Assembly: GCA_902728285.1 (NCBI GenBank)
Contig: CACVBU010000910.1
Span: 1,120,157 to 1,184,156 of the forward strand
Direction of reading: 5' to 3'
Length of the DNA: 64,000 bases
From: Clytia hemisphaerica
Lineage: Eukaryota > Cnidaria > Hydrozoa > Leptothecata > Clytiidae
Shown here piece by piece: positions 43,748 to 56,200 of this stretch (position 1 is its first letter; every line of letters starts with the position of its first letter). The position numbers were made by a program, and so were the translations under genes. The notes beneath the pieces were generated by a model that did no database searches, was not told the origin of the DNA, and saw only the letters and a list, made by a program, of their open reading frames with translations.

Positions 43748-45466
43748 GTGCCAGAAAATGAATACTGGAGCCCATTCAGCGTCTTTCTCCGAGATGAAGA
43801 AGTCTACAATCTAAGCTCGGGAAAAAAGTTCGAAGGAAATGTTGAAAAGTTGCTCGACATCAAAAAACAAGGACAACAGTTGATGGATACCTTTATGGGT
43901 GATAGAATTCAATCAAACAAAACACCGTTCCATGAACCTTTGACCAAACAAAAACCAACCTTGTTCAAGCAACAACAAATTAAGAAGAAGAATAAAGACC
44001 ATGCAAAGGAAGTGATCAAAGTCAATCGGGATATCCTCGGAAAACTTTTGTCTATCTCAACGAAACTGCAGAGCCCAATCGATTTCAAAACCGTTTTATC
44101 CTATCCATTATGTCCAGTTCCACTTAGTTTGGCATTTCCAGACGGAACAAAACGAGGCAACAAGAAAAGCCAGCTGATTGAAATCATACTTCCTTCCGTT
44201 ATTCCATCTTCTGGTGATCGCACCTGCAACACATTGATAGTTGATCTAATCGCTCATTACCGAATCACATCAAAGGGAAAGGCAAAAACTTTCGCACAAT
44301 TCATCACACGACTTCTTTCATCATTACCGAAAGGCCACCGTCGAGTTGATCTGGTCGCAGACTGTTATCGCGAATTCAGCATCAAAGCAGGTGAAAGAGA
44401 CAAACGTGGAGCTTCCGATTCAGAAAAAGTCTTAATCAGATCTGTCGATACATTGGTACCTAGTGATCTTAACCGTTTCTATTCCAATTCCGAAAACAAA
44501 ACGCAACTGATTCAGCTGACATTCGACTTCATCAAAGCAAATCCCAAAAAGTGCCTCGACATCCTTAAATGTGACAGCATAGTCATGTCTGGTGACCAAT
44601 ATTGTGAGAAGGTAACTCGTGACAATGTGTCGAATGTGGAAAGTCTCGTTTCAGATCAAGAAGAAGCTGATACCAAACTTATTTTACATGCTTTGGACGC
44701 CCTCAACAGTGACGGCAATGTATGCATTCGTTCTTCATCGGGAGATACCGACGTTTTGGTCATTGCTATTGGTTTGCTTGGTGGAAATTCCCGTGTTCTC
44801 GTTGACACAGGAAATGGCGACAGTAGGAAGAAAGTCTGGCTTGATTCAATTTCGTTGACAAGTGAGCAGCAGAATGCACTTATTGGTTTCCATGCATTCA
44901 CCGGAAACGACTATGTATCCTGCTTCTTTCGAAAAAGTAAACAGATATGTTGGGGCAAAATGAATGACCAAGATAAGGATGATTGGACAGCCCTTTTTGG
45001 AAATCTTGGAGATTCGTGGGAGATTTCAGAGGATCAAATATCGAACTTCGAAAAGTACATCTGTCACCTATACTCATCAAAAAAGTCAAACATAAACGAT
45101 GCAAGGTTTCAGATTTTCGAAAAAAAGCATTTGAAATCAAAACAAGTAGCTGACCTTTCCCTCCTTCCACCCTGCCGTAGAACTTTCGTACAACACCTGA
45201 AAAGAGCAAATTACGTAGCAAAAATTTGGAAGTCAGCTGGGACAGCTATGGTGGAACTACCCCCTCCTTCGCAGCACGGATGGACTGATGATGGAGACAT
45301 CTTTTGGACGGACGAAATGTTTCCCGACAGCTTGAATAACTTTGTCATTTCTGATGAAGATGAGGACGATGACGAGGATTTCGAGGACGATATCGAAGGC
45401 GATGTTTTCGATGAATCAGACGAAGAAGATGATTTAAGTGATGACGAGGACAGTGTTGAAGAATGA
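43748..45466 (+). CDS. Academ-like transposase, C-terminal XPG-like nuclease part
   Basis: 572 codons, open from before 43748 (no ATG needed if it is the continuation of the previous gene). After a charged linker the nuclease signature appears: SDQEEADTKLILHA (~44654), SSSGDTDVLVIAIGLLGG (~44734) and FHAFTGNDYVSCFF (~44890), matching the acidic EEAD, DxD and GxDY motifs of the XPG/FEN1 fold. DLSLLPPCRRTFVQHLKRAN follows. The last ~45 residues are almost all Asp/Glu/Ser. All expected acidic residues are present, so this half looks intact. If the frameshift at ~43740 is an assembly error, the whole element would encode one ~1500-residue protein. Confidence 0.75.
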   Translation: MPENEYWSPFSVFLRDEEVYNLSSGKKFEGNVEKLLDIKKQGQQLMDTFMGDRIQSNKTPFHEPLTKQKPTLFKQQQIKKKNKDHAKEVIKVNRDILGKLLSISTKLQSPIDFKTVLSYPLCPVPLSLAFPDGTKRGNKKSQLIEIILPSVIPSSGDRTCNTLIVDLIAHYRITSKGKAKTFAQFITRLLSSLPKGHRRVDLVADCYREFSIKAGERDKRGASDSEKVLIRSVDTLVPSDLNRFYSNSENKTQLIQLTFDFIKANPKKCLDILKCDSIVMSGDQYCEKVTRDNVSNVESLVSDQEEADTKLILHALDALNSDGNVCIRSSSGDTDVLVIAIGLLGGNSRVLVDTGNGDSRKKVWLDSISLTSEQQNALIGFHAFTGNDYVSCFFRKSKQICWGKMNDQDKDDWTALFGNLGDSWEISEDQISNFEKYICHLYSSKKSNINDARFQIFEKKHLKSKQVADLSLLPPCRRTFVQHLKRANYVAKIWKSAGTAMVELPPPSQHGWTDDGDIFWTDEMFPDSLNNFVISDEDEDDDEDFEDDIEGDVFDESDEEDDLSDDEDSVEE

Positions 45467-45574
45467 TCATTTACATAGAATTTTGATATATTTCGTAGTT
45501 TTTTTACAGTATAAATGTAAAACTTTAAAGATAAAATTTCAATCAAAACGGCTAGGGTTTGTTTAAGACAGTCG

Positions 45575-46194
45575 TATTGCTATTCAGTAAACCTACAATG
45601 AAGTCCTTTGCACTCCTATTATTATCCTTTCTGTAAATGAAAGAAGACAATGGTATTATTAGCATTAGCCAAGTTTGGAGGCGTTTCCGTAGAAAAATCG
45701 TAAAAATATGCAAAAGTTGGAGCTTTCTGGTCTGTAAAATACCACTTGGTCAGTAAAACTTCTTAAGATTTTCTGTAGATGATTTCTCACTATATATGGA
45801 TGTGTTTGTAAAATTTCGTTAGTAATGACTTTATGGTTTCAAAGATATGACATTTTGAAATTACCTATTCAGACTACCTTAGATATGTCCTAGTGGTAAA
45901 AACAGCCATTTTGCCTTAAAAATAGCCATTTAAGTGTGGTTTCTTTGACAAAACCACCCAGGTTCATCATTAAGATGCTAAAATTGATGAAAAAGGGCAG
46001 AACAAATAGGTAGGACCCATTTATAGACTTCAGGAAAAAGTTTTTGGTAATTTTTTCAAAAAAATCGTTAAAAAATCCAAAAAATCGACTTTTCTGGTCT
46101 GTAAAATACCACTGGGTCAGTAAAATTTCATAAAAATTTATATGATAATTTTTAATTATATATAAACATGTTTGCAAAGTTTCATTGATATTGC
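45575..46194. repeat. Right terminal inverted repeat of the Academ-like element
   Basis: 620 bases, complement of 39471-40091. Near identity of the arms indicates a recent or gene-converted insertion. Confidence 0.9.
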
Positions 46195-46685
46195 AAGAGT
46201 ATTTCAAAAGATATTGTAATTTTTAGTAACCTACCCCAGGCTATAGATTTTTCTATAACTATGTCACCCTACCCCCAAACACCCCCTATAAAACCCAAAT
46301 ACCACCTATCTGGCCCGTAGAGCTTCTGGTTTCGTTAATACTATATGCTAAAGAGTACAAAAAACCATATGGGGGTTTTTCTATCGAAAGGTTGCGCGAC
46401 CGTGAGTCATCGCCTGGTCTAATGTACCTTATTGGGACTAATTTGACCAAATTTTGATCTTTCAAGGGGCAAAAAGTTCAAAATTTCCTATGTAGTAAGG
46501 AACTCGATAAGGAACTTTGAGACTGAAATTCTCTGTAAAAATAAGGAACTCCAGGCTCAGAGCAAAGTTAAGGTTCCTTATAAAATAAAAAACGTGTATA
46601 AGAAAACCTGAGAGGGTGCTGAGGATTTAAGGTTTATGTAAAAGTTATGTATTCTGAAAAAAAGAAAGTATGGCAGAGTGGTGAA
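46195..46685. other. Non-coding stretch
   Basis: Poly-C/A patches such as CCCCAAACACCCCC; no frame or repeat of note. Confidence 0.4.
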
Positions 46686-47067
46686 TACACCGTTTAACAG
46701 TGTCGACTGCGCACGCGTATGAACAATTTGCCATTGTTTTGATTTTGGCAACCACGGGAAACTTCACTCTCCCCGTAAAAAATGGTAGGTAAACATCCAG
46801 TTCTCATAAGGAAACCCAGCAGAGAAATGGTAGGTAAAGAACTCCTTTTAATCATAACTTCTTTTCCTCTTGATGAATTTTTGTGAAATTTTCAGGAGAG
46901 ATACATAAAATTGTCATTAATATCATGTTCAAATATCTAAAAAATTCTCTTTAAAGGAAAGAAAAAAAATGGCAATGTTTACATTTCTCTAACCTTCCAC
47001 AGTACTAAAGTGAGCATTTTTACCTACCGCCTCTACGGTGGAGATGGCGAAACTGTTAAACGGTGTA
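46686..47067. mobile_element. MITE with TACACCGTTTAACAGT ends
   Basis: TACACCGTTTAACAGT at 46686 is mirrored by ACTGTTAAACGGTGTA ending at 47067; 382 bp including a TA at each end, consistent with a TA target duplication. CpG-rich near both ends, no coding. Confidence 0.7.
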
Positions 47068-47214
47068 TTGTTTGGTTACTTAATATTTCACGACTTTTGG
47101 ACACTACAAGGAGCTTTTTAATTGTAAGTGAAATTCCCCTTTTTATTCACTATCTTTGACGTCATAAACAGTGACGCCATTCCCCTTGCAACTTGAAGAC
47201 ATTAGAATTGTTGA

Positions 47215-49345
47215 TTGTTGATGACCCGAAACTTTTTTCTCAAAATTTTATCAGACTTCATTCAGAAATCTCACAAATCCTCACAAATTCGTCACAAAGT
47301 CAGAAATGAAAAGGCAAGAAAAACCTTGGATCACAGAAAATATTTTAAAGAAAAGCCAATACAAAGACTTTCTGTATGGCAAATTCATGAAAACAAAATG
47401 CACAGAGGTAGAAAGAGAATATCAAGTTGCTAGACAAGACATAAAGAAGGAGACTAGAAAAAGCCAGTTCCTTTACATGAGAAACAAATTTTTGAGCACA
47501 GGAAAAAACATCAAGAAATTCTGGGAGAATATCAATGCTTTTTTTGGTAGAAAAAAAACATCTAAATATCCAAACACCATGACTTATGAAACCAAAAACA
47601 TCAGTGGAAATTTCAACATTGCCCAAGCCTTCAACAATCACTATTCTGAAGTAGCACCTAATCTCATTAAAAAACTACCGAAAAATTCTGACTCGAATGT
47701 TTCGAAATCAACACCAGAAAACAATTCAAGTTTCCTTTTTCAAAAAACAACAAGATACGAAATCTTAACCCTCCTTAACAAACTCGACAACAAGAAATCC
47801 AAAGATTTATACGATTTTCCAATTGATATTATCAAAGCAACTGCAGATTTAATTGCCGAACCACTCTCACACATAATCAATCACTCAATAAAAGGTGGAG
47901 TATTCCCTGAGACACTAAAACATGCAAAAGTTCTCCCTCTGTTTAAAAAAGGACCTCGAGATGACATCAAAAACTACAGGCCTATCTCCGTACTACCCCT
48001 GTTTGACAAAGTATTTGAACAGGTAATGCACAAGCGACTATCAAAGTTTCTCGACAAAAACGAATATCTTGACAAAAACCAACATGGTTTTCAAAAGGGT
48101 AAGTCCACTTCTTCTGCTGTTCTTCAACTGAGTCGAATGATCAAAAAATCTCTTAAAGCCAAAGAATATGGTTGTGCTATCTTCTTAGATCTTGCCAAAG
48201 CTTTTGACACAGTTAATCACCCTATTCTGCTACAAAAACTTCAAAGATCTGGTGTTCGTGGTCCCATCCTAAAGTGGTTCCACAGCTACCTTTCCAACCG
48301 TCTACAAACAGTGACCATAAATCAAACAAAGTCTGATCCCAAACATATTTCTCATGGAGTTCCACAAGGATCTGTGTTGGGGACCCCTTCTATTTTTGAT
48401 CTATATAAATGACATCTCTCTAAACACAACTCTTTCAAGCATTCTTTTCGCAGACGACACTTGCCTATTTCTTAGTGACAAAGATCCTCTCAGGCTTCAA
48501 ACAACACTGAACTTGGAATTGGACAAAATTTCGAATTGGCTTGTATGCAACAAGCTTACACTAAATGTTTCCAAGTCAAACTTCATACTATTTTATGGGA
48601 AACACAACAAACTTAAAGATTTTAATTTATTTGTTTCAGGCGAAAAGCTCAAAAACACCAGTAGTTGTAGATATCTTGGAGTCATTGTAGATGAGAAACT
48701 TAATTGGAAAGAACACACAAAACTGGTAAGCACCAAGATCAAACAAGGGGTAGGTATGTTACACAAGGTAGGTAGATACATCTCAAAAAGAAATCTAATG
48801 TCTTTGTACTATGCCCTAATTCAATCCCACTTAACATACTGCATAACTTCATGGGGAAGCCCAGAAACCCCTGGGCTGAACCAAATTAACAAAATCATGG
48901 CTAAATCTCATGCCTTCATTATCAACAAGGTTGAAAACAATTCTATTTTGAATGTCGAATTCAAACCACTAAACATAAACAGTTTATTTAAACTTGAAGC
49001 TTGTAAACTTGTACATAAATTTTTAAAAAAAGATTTAACCAAATCATTAATCGATCTATTCACTTGCCATCCTCGTCCATATGACATCGACAACCCAGCC
49101 AACCGTAATGACAGCGTCTTTGTTATTCACTCTAATAAAGCTGATTGCCCGGTCATGTACCACGCCCCTCTAGTGTGGCATCAACTTGATTGTCACAACA
49201 TTGCTGAATTATCTTCGCATTCCCTCTGTAGTCACCTTAAAGATATAGAACACAGTAAAACATTGATTATCGATTGTGTATATGCTTTATTTGGTTTGTT
49301 ATATAACTTGAGCTACTTTATCTTAAATTTTTTTTTTTTTTTTTT
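47215..49345 (+). mobile_element. CR1/Jockey-type LINE, 5' truncated
   Basis: Begins in the linker after the endonuclease (the endonuclease itself is absent), covers the complete reverse transcriptase and ends near a T run at 49329-49346. Only one frame break is visible. Confidence 0.8.
47306..49289 (+). pseudogene. LINE reverse transcriptase with one frameshift
   Basis: Frames 47306-48412 and 48354-49418 are one ORF. RT motifs in order: RPISVLPLFDKVFEQVMH, QHGFQKGKSTSSAVLQLS, GCAIFLDLAKAFDTVNHPIL, ISHGVPQGSVLG, (frame break at ~48382) PLLFLIYINDISL, SSILFADDTCLFLS with the FADD box, KLTLNVSKSNFILF, and CRYLGVIVDEKLNWKEH. The break falls in GTGTTGGGGACCCCTT, where one base difference would restore GPLLFLIYIND. 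The rest of the RT is well preserved, so the copy is young. Confidence 0.85.
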
Positions 49346-49419
49346 TATTATTGCTGCTTTAGACTTTTCATTTGTGCGTGTAAACGTTATTCTGCCCCAG
49401 AGGCAGTCATTCCTTTAGT

Positions 49420-50215
49420 TTATTATTATTACGAAAACGTTCCGTAATATTTTAAAAGTTCCTGTAATATTTTTAAAGGATTTTATACTGATGAGTGGCG
49501 TAGAAAGCTCCCATTTATGAGCTCTTTTCACTCTCAGGTTTTTATTCACTGTAAATAGTACTACAAAAAGCGAAAGAGAACTTAAACTTAAAGAACAATT
49601 TCCTTCCAATTCCAGATTTTTTTAGACGGATATGCCAATTCCAGACCTTGTAGATATTTGACTGATCCTGGAAATTTCTGGCAGACGTAACAAACCTGAA
49701 TAAGGTTTATTGCAATCACAGACAATTTGAGAAAAGTCAAATGTTTTTAGGGGCTTAAGGCCTATTTAATGGGCGTAAAAAGATCTCTCCTCTCAAGTGG
49801 AGCTAGATTGAAGGATGATGACGGGATGAGAGATTCTAAATCAGCAACTATCAAAGAGTGCCCGAAAAACCCAAAACACAGAAGTCTTACAACCACAGAT
49901 ACACCAAGCCTAGTCCATCACCATCAGCCATCACAACCAGACATCTTCTTCCACAAAAATTTTGTCGCACGTGCAACTAGATAAAACCGGGAAAGTTGTA
50001 GTGCACTTCAGCGTAGATACTTTTATTTAAATGTAAATGGTAAATTTAGATTATGAAATTAGTTTTGGTAGGAGAGCAAAATGCATTATGGGATGTGTTA
50101 TTAAAAACATTGGCTCGGCAGAGAAAACGAAAGGAATTTTTGATTTCAGATCACTCTGGAGTTGAAATCAGCGAGAAAACTGTGCTGTCTTATGAAATGA
50201 TTGAGTAGCTTTAAG
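49420..50215. other. Intergenic/upstream region of TMEM59
   Basis: A 71-codon frame at 49769-49984 has no recognisable motif. GCATTATGGGATGTG at ~50082 lies ~130 bases before the TMEM59 ATG and may be promoter sequence. Nothing else seen. Confidence 0.35.
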
Positions 50216-53200
50216 ATGATAGAGCAATATCTTTTGTCAAATATTATTTTAATAGTATCATTATTAGTCTTTGTAAAATCGCAAGAATCATGTATATCTA
50301 TGTGTGATGCATCGTATCCTCTCCACACTCTAGACAAGGTAAAAACTGAAAACTTTTTGGGTGAACTTTTTATTTTCAGGGAAACTTTATCCATTTCTGC
50401 TTTCTAATTGCTACTTTACATTAAATTTTTGGGGCACTTTCATTATAAATATAAAGCAATGGGCATGGGTAACTTTAACTTTATTACTTCAACACCACAG
50501 CTGGTCTACCGTATGATCTAATGTCAACATGGTGTCACCCCCCCCCCCACTTTAAGTGGGGGTACCTAAAAAAAAAGGTGTTAAAAAAGCCAGGTACCTG
50601 GAAATATTCCAACTTTCAGGGGGTACCTGATATGTTTGGGGGGGACCTGTAATCTCGTCAGTGAGGGTGGGGGCTGTTTTTTCTGTGTGAGATATTTTTC
50701 TTAACTTTACTCAATTTCTCAATTTTCAACCAAACCCTTCGTTTTTACTACTTTTTCTTTCTTATGTCCTTTACATTTTACAGTAACCCCAGTGAAGGAG
50801 ATTAAAATTCAACGATTTTTTTGTTTTTGTTTTTTTTTATAAATAGAAATTTGTAGTTTGCCCACGGACGTGGAGTGGTTCAATTTGAATAAATGAATAA
50901 ATAAATAAATAACGATATTGCATTTTTGCTGACCAAGCGTTTCTATCATAACAAACATGGTAGCTTGAAGTTGTTATATTTTTTTATAACTTGCGAAAAT
51001 CTTTTGGATGCAGTTCCATATACGTTATTTGATTGTATGTAATTTAGTATATTTTTTAATTTCTTTTCATATTAATAATTTTCACCTATTTTGGATATTT
51101 GTTTCTTCACATGGATTTGTGGGAAAAGACATGTCTTACTCTTGTGTGTTCTTTGAATACTTTCAACAACTGACACAAAATTATCATTACAGAGAATAGA
51201 ATGCAAAAAAAAGAAATTCTTCTAATCGGCTACGTAATAAAAGGGGGTACCTAAAAAACATAACCAGACGGTGTCAATTGAACAACTTCGAACAAAAATC
51301 GCAATCGAACCAATCGAACGTAATCGAACGCGATCGAATAATTGCGATTCGATTGTCGAACGTAATCGAATCTTAATCGAACGGCCGATTCCTGGGTAAT
51401 ATTCGATTGTGTTCGATTGCGTTCGAGTAGTGTTCGATTGATAGTTGACTATGTTCGATTGGTTCGATTGATTGTCAATTACATTGGATTAATGTTCGAT
51501 TACGATTATGTTCGATGAGTTTGATTGCGATTAAATCAAATTGGATCACTCTGTTAGAGCTTTTAGCGTGGGTGGCCGAGTGCTTAATTACCATACCAAA
51601 GCGAATAAAATCTTATACACAATTGAATCAATCGAACGTAATTGAATACAATCGAACGTAATCGAAGCAATCGAACAGTAAATCCTGGGTAATATTCGAT
51701 TGCGATTCGATTGCGTTCGACAATCGAATTGCAATTATTCGATTGCGTTCGATTGATTCGGCGTTCGATTCGTTCGATTGACACCGTCTGGACATAATTT
51801 AATGGGGGTACCAAATCCTGGGGGCTACCTAAGAATCCAAACAACTTTGGGGGTACCTAAATCGTTGGGGGTACATAATTTTATTGGGGGTACCTGAAGC
51901 CTGGAGGACCCTATGGTCAACATCCCTCCTCTAATTCCGACACCCTTTTTATCAGCTGAAATTGATAGAAAGGTTGAAACTGTTTTGCTTGGCTTAGTGG
52001 TCACAGAGGAATAATCCTTTTTCAATCAGTGATTCAAACTTTCATATTATTCCTGTCTCTAAAGAAGTGTGTTGGAATTAGACGAGGGATGTCGTTGATA
52101 TTAGGACCAACTTACAGTACCGTGAAAAAGGGTAACTTGCATCATTGGAGGCTAACATGCATAGCCCTCAAATGAAAGACCCAGCTGGTCATTAAAATAC
52201 AAAAATAAATCAAATCAAAAATGGTAGAGTAGAGCTGCGAGCAGAGGAGCTGCATAGTTGTATTTTAATGACCAGCCAGGTCATTCATTTGAGGGCTATG
52301 AATGTTAGCCTCCACTGATGCAAGTTACCCTTTTTCACGGTAAGTGCTAAGCAGTTAGTGGAGCTACCTCCATTTAAAGCATGTTCAAAGTTCACAATAC
52401 CACTTTCTTTTTATTATACGGAAACCAAACAAGTGAGAACAAGTCATTAAAACTAAAAGTCAGCACTCTGTGGTTGTGACGTAGGTTTTGTAATCGATTT
52501 TCACAGTTTCTTGTTTCTACGTCATTTTTTAAACGTCTTAGTAGGAGAACGTGTCATTCAATAAGGAATTTTATAACACTTCATGGCAGATTAAAAAGAC
52601 AATTAGAAAGCGCTAAGTTTCTTAGTTTTTCATTTTCGCATTTATATATGGGGACAAATGAAATTTTCAGAGGATGCTTTATTCAATATGAGGATTCCCA
52701 TTTCTGTAAATCGTGATTCCCCATGGTTGCGAAATGGTAGCTATGGGTAATTCCTTTGTTCTTTTGCTATTTTCTTTTGTTCTGTGTGACGTAAAGACAC
52801 TTCCCAAATCAAAGTACTTCCACTAACTGCTAAGAGCTACCATAAGTTGGTCTAATATCGACATCACTTGTCTAATTCCAACACACTTTTTTAGTTTTTT
52901 AGAGACAGGATTATTTAATAATTACCAGATAGTTGCTATGACAAAATTAGACAATGCATGTCCACATTATACAAAGTTAGACCAACCCTAAAAAAAAAGA
53001 AGAGTTTCCGGTTCACCGGCCGGGTGAAAATTTTTTTCGTCGTCACCCGGCCACATTTTTTTTTCATAAGAACCAAATAGATAACAGAGGAAACTTTCTT
53101 CTTAAAAACGTTTACTCATTTAAACTCCCAGCTGGCACACAACGTTTATATAACGTTAAAAAAGACGTTATGAATGTTAGATGGACGTTGAAACAATGTT

Positions 53201-56200
53201 GTGTGCCAGCTGGGCTGTTACATCGTTGCTTTATAACCCTTGCACTCTTCAAAAAGGTTTGTTTGTTTAGCATGCTTTCTGGATATTAAAGATCAAATAA
53301 ATAGTGTTATGCATATTTAAATGAGTGAAGAAATTATTTGTTTGTCTAGGAGGCTTTCTGAACGTTAAGGATCAAATAAATAGTGTTATGCATATTAAAT
53401 GAGTGAAGAAAATATTTGTTTGTCTAGGAGGCTTTCTGAACGTTAAAGATCAAATAAATAATGTTATGCATATTAAATGAATTTATTAGAATGCAAGGTT
53501 TGTTGATTCTTAGAAAAAAAGATCACAAAGTAAACACAATGACACAACTAATAAACTCATTCAACACTCAATCAGCTTTTTGTAATTAATAACAACACAT
53601 TTCTTTCAGTGAAAGAGAAAAAAAGGGGACAGAATGTGTGGCAATATACTTTCTTTAACACTAACAGTCAGAGAGATGAATTTTTTTCTTCCTTTTTTTT
53701 TTAATTAGAAAGGACCAAAAAAAAATTTTCCCGGCCGCCCGCATGACTTTTTTTTTCGTCACCCGGTGGACCGGATTTTTTAGGGTCGGCCTTAGGGTAC
53801 TGGTCAGAAAAAATAAACAAAATGTTGATTGTCAAAAATAGTGCTACTACTTTTCTTGATTAAAAAAAAAATCTGATCATTTTGTGGGTTAAAAAAATTA
53901 CAGTATGACAATAACTTTTATGGCTCCCAATGGAAATTTCTAAAGGTTTTAACAGCGAAATATTTCTCATAAAAATTTAAAAAATGTCAAGTAACTACTT
54001 TTAAAATGTTTACTCGTATCAAAGAGTTACGTATTTCCACAACCTATGCATAATTTGGCATAACAAGGCACAAAATAGTGAAAATATTGTTCCCTTTAGT
54101 GTCATCTGCAAAATTTAATCCCGCAAAAATTTATCCCATTAAAGTATACAAAAATGCCTAACTTTTGTTAGAAACTTGAGTTCTGCTTTTTGTATACTGT
54201 AGACTGCAAGTGTGGTAATCTACTGCAATCAAGGAAATTTCTCAATTAGCCAACACACTACCGTAAGTTGGTCTAATGTTGACATCCCTCCTCTAATTTT
54301 GACACCCTTATTAGAGATGGGAATAATAGGAAGGTTGGAATCACTGATAGACAAAAGATTTTTTCCTCTCTGACCGCTAAGCACAAAAAAAAAGAATTTT
54401 CTATCAGCAATTGTGACCTTCCTATTATTCCTAGCTCTAAAGAAGAGTGTCAGAATTAGAAGAGGGATGTCAATATTAGACCAACTTTCAGTACACTAAG
54501 GGCAGTAAGGGTGCTTTAGTTTGAGATTAACTTAGGGAAAAGCAAAAAAAAAAAAAAAATTTAACAAAACGTTGTTTAGAACAAGCTGGGTCTCAAAGCT
54601 CAATCTGACCTTCAGTAACAAATAAAATTTTTCTCGACATCTAAAGATTCAAAGGATATTCAAATGTTTTTTGTCACAAAAAGAAAAAAGAAATCTGAAA
54701 CATTTTGAATAAGAAATATCCTCTGATTTGTGTCAAAGCAAAATTTCACTCCTTTCTATTTTTGTGTAAAAGAGAGAAAAACTTGGTCACCTCTTTATTC
54801 TCAAAAAGTCTTTAATGCCTTTAAATTCTCTAACTGTGTTTTGCTTGAGTTTTGATTTATGCGAGACCAATAAATCATTAACAAGACAATTTTACTGGCC
54901 GTGCAAAAAAACATTCTTGTTTTTGATGATGTCTATATATCATATTTATTGTATTTAAAACAACTAGCAGAAGGTAATTCTAATTGGCGAACTTTACACC
55001 TATTGCAATTTTATGTGATACTAACTGCTTGACTATATGCAAATATTATTTTCAGGACTATTATTGTCAGCAAAGACAGTAGATTTTTAACGAGACTTTT
55101 GGGAGAACTGTTGTTAAAAAAGTTTATATGGAAGGTATATGGGAGGAATCGGGATGTCCTTTGATTGGAAATTATTCCTGTAATTTCTATTCATTGATCC
55201 TAATCATGCAGTAGATTTTGGGTCAATTTTGACTTTCTTTTTGGGTTTTTGGAGATTAGATTTCTTTAACAAAATTAATAGGCACTGTAATCCACTAAGC
55301 AAGCTAATGACCATTTTGTAATACATATTTATGGATTTTACTCTGAAGAAAGTAATTCATTTGCATTGAGATTTAACTAGCTTGTTGGATTTTTTAAATA
55401 TTTTTTAGTATGAAACATCTTCTATTGATTTTTAGGTCTCTGATTTACAAGCATGTACAAAAGGATGTCGTTTGCAATACATTTCACATCTGTCAAGAAC
55501 CAAAAGTGATTGTGAAGAAGGTATTGTTTTTTAATTGTTGGCATAGGAAATTAAACTTTGCACAGCCTTTTTAATAACTCCATTTCCAATGGCCACGGGA
55601 GATGGTTAAGTGTGAAAGTTCTTGGAAACATTTTATATGTACGTGAAGAAATTCAAAGAATTTCTGTCCAGCTATCTTTATTCAGGAGATTTGGGTGGCA
55701 GAGCAGCATATGCATTTCGTCCTTTTTAGGACTCGTCCGCACTGCATACTGCACCCTGGCCAGGCAGATCGAATTGCATATATATTTAATATAATTATAT
55801 ATATATAAACATTCAAGTTGTCTTTTATTGCTAAAAAGAAAGAACTAACCTCCAAATTTCAAAAACAGAATCTGTAATCAAATTAGCAAAGAAAAAATCG
55901 ATTGTTGTCTTTGCTCTATCTATTGCTCGAGTTGTAAATGTTGATGAAGGCTTCTTTTAAAATCTAATCATCATCATCAACTAGTCAATTTGGCATATTT
56001 AAAAAAGGCTACCTGATCCTTTCATAATCTTTCTAGACTGCACACATGCATATGGAAAAAGTTTAAATGAGAAAAAAGCGTGTCAAGAAGGATGCCAAGA
56101 GCAAAAAGCTTTGGATTTGAAGCCCAAAATGTTGCAGGTAAATTACTATTAACTATTATTATCTATTTGCGTCAAAGTAGACAGCAATTATATTAATGTA

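Larger units (their letters stand above)
39471..46194. mobile_element. Academ-like DNA transposon, 6.7 kb, ~620-bp terminal inverted repeats
   Basis: 39471-40091 is mirrored at 45575-46194 with only scattered mismatches (outer end GCAATATCAATGAAACTTTG, inner end GGTTTACTGAATAGCAATA). Between them are a spliced five-exon gene (40195-43746) and a second frame (43748-45466). The Cys/His head, the central TPase-like region and the C-terminal XPG-like nuclease match what is known of the Academ (XPG-bearing) superfamily. I could not see a convincing target duplication; Academ elements are described with short 3-4 bp ones. The TIRs also hold internal copies of TTTTACTGACC(C/A)AGTGGTATTTTACAGACC. Confidence 0.75.
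52980..53791. mobile_element. Harbinger-like non-autonomous element, 812 bp
   Basis: GACCAACCCTAAAAAA at 52980 and GGCCGACCCTAAAAAA (complement) at 53791, flanked by TTA (52977-52979 and 53792-53794), the 3-bp target typical of PIF/Harbinger. Subterminal CCGGTTCACCGG and CACCCGG words occur at both ends. It contains another MITE and a 79-bp tandem repeat. Confidence 0.65.

Noticed and set aside
45211-45546. Ser-rich minus-strand frame of 111 codons
   Set aside because: Antisense of the Asp/Glu-rich tail of the XPG-like protein (GAY codons read as serine on the other strand).
49769-49984. 71-codon frame upstream of TMEM59 as a gene
   Set aside because: No recognisable domain, no supporting splice site or conserved start context.
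51565-51640. A functional tRNA gene
   Set aside because: Only the 5' part resembles tRNA-Leu/Ser; no anticodon stem or matching acceptor stem was found.
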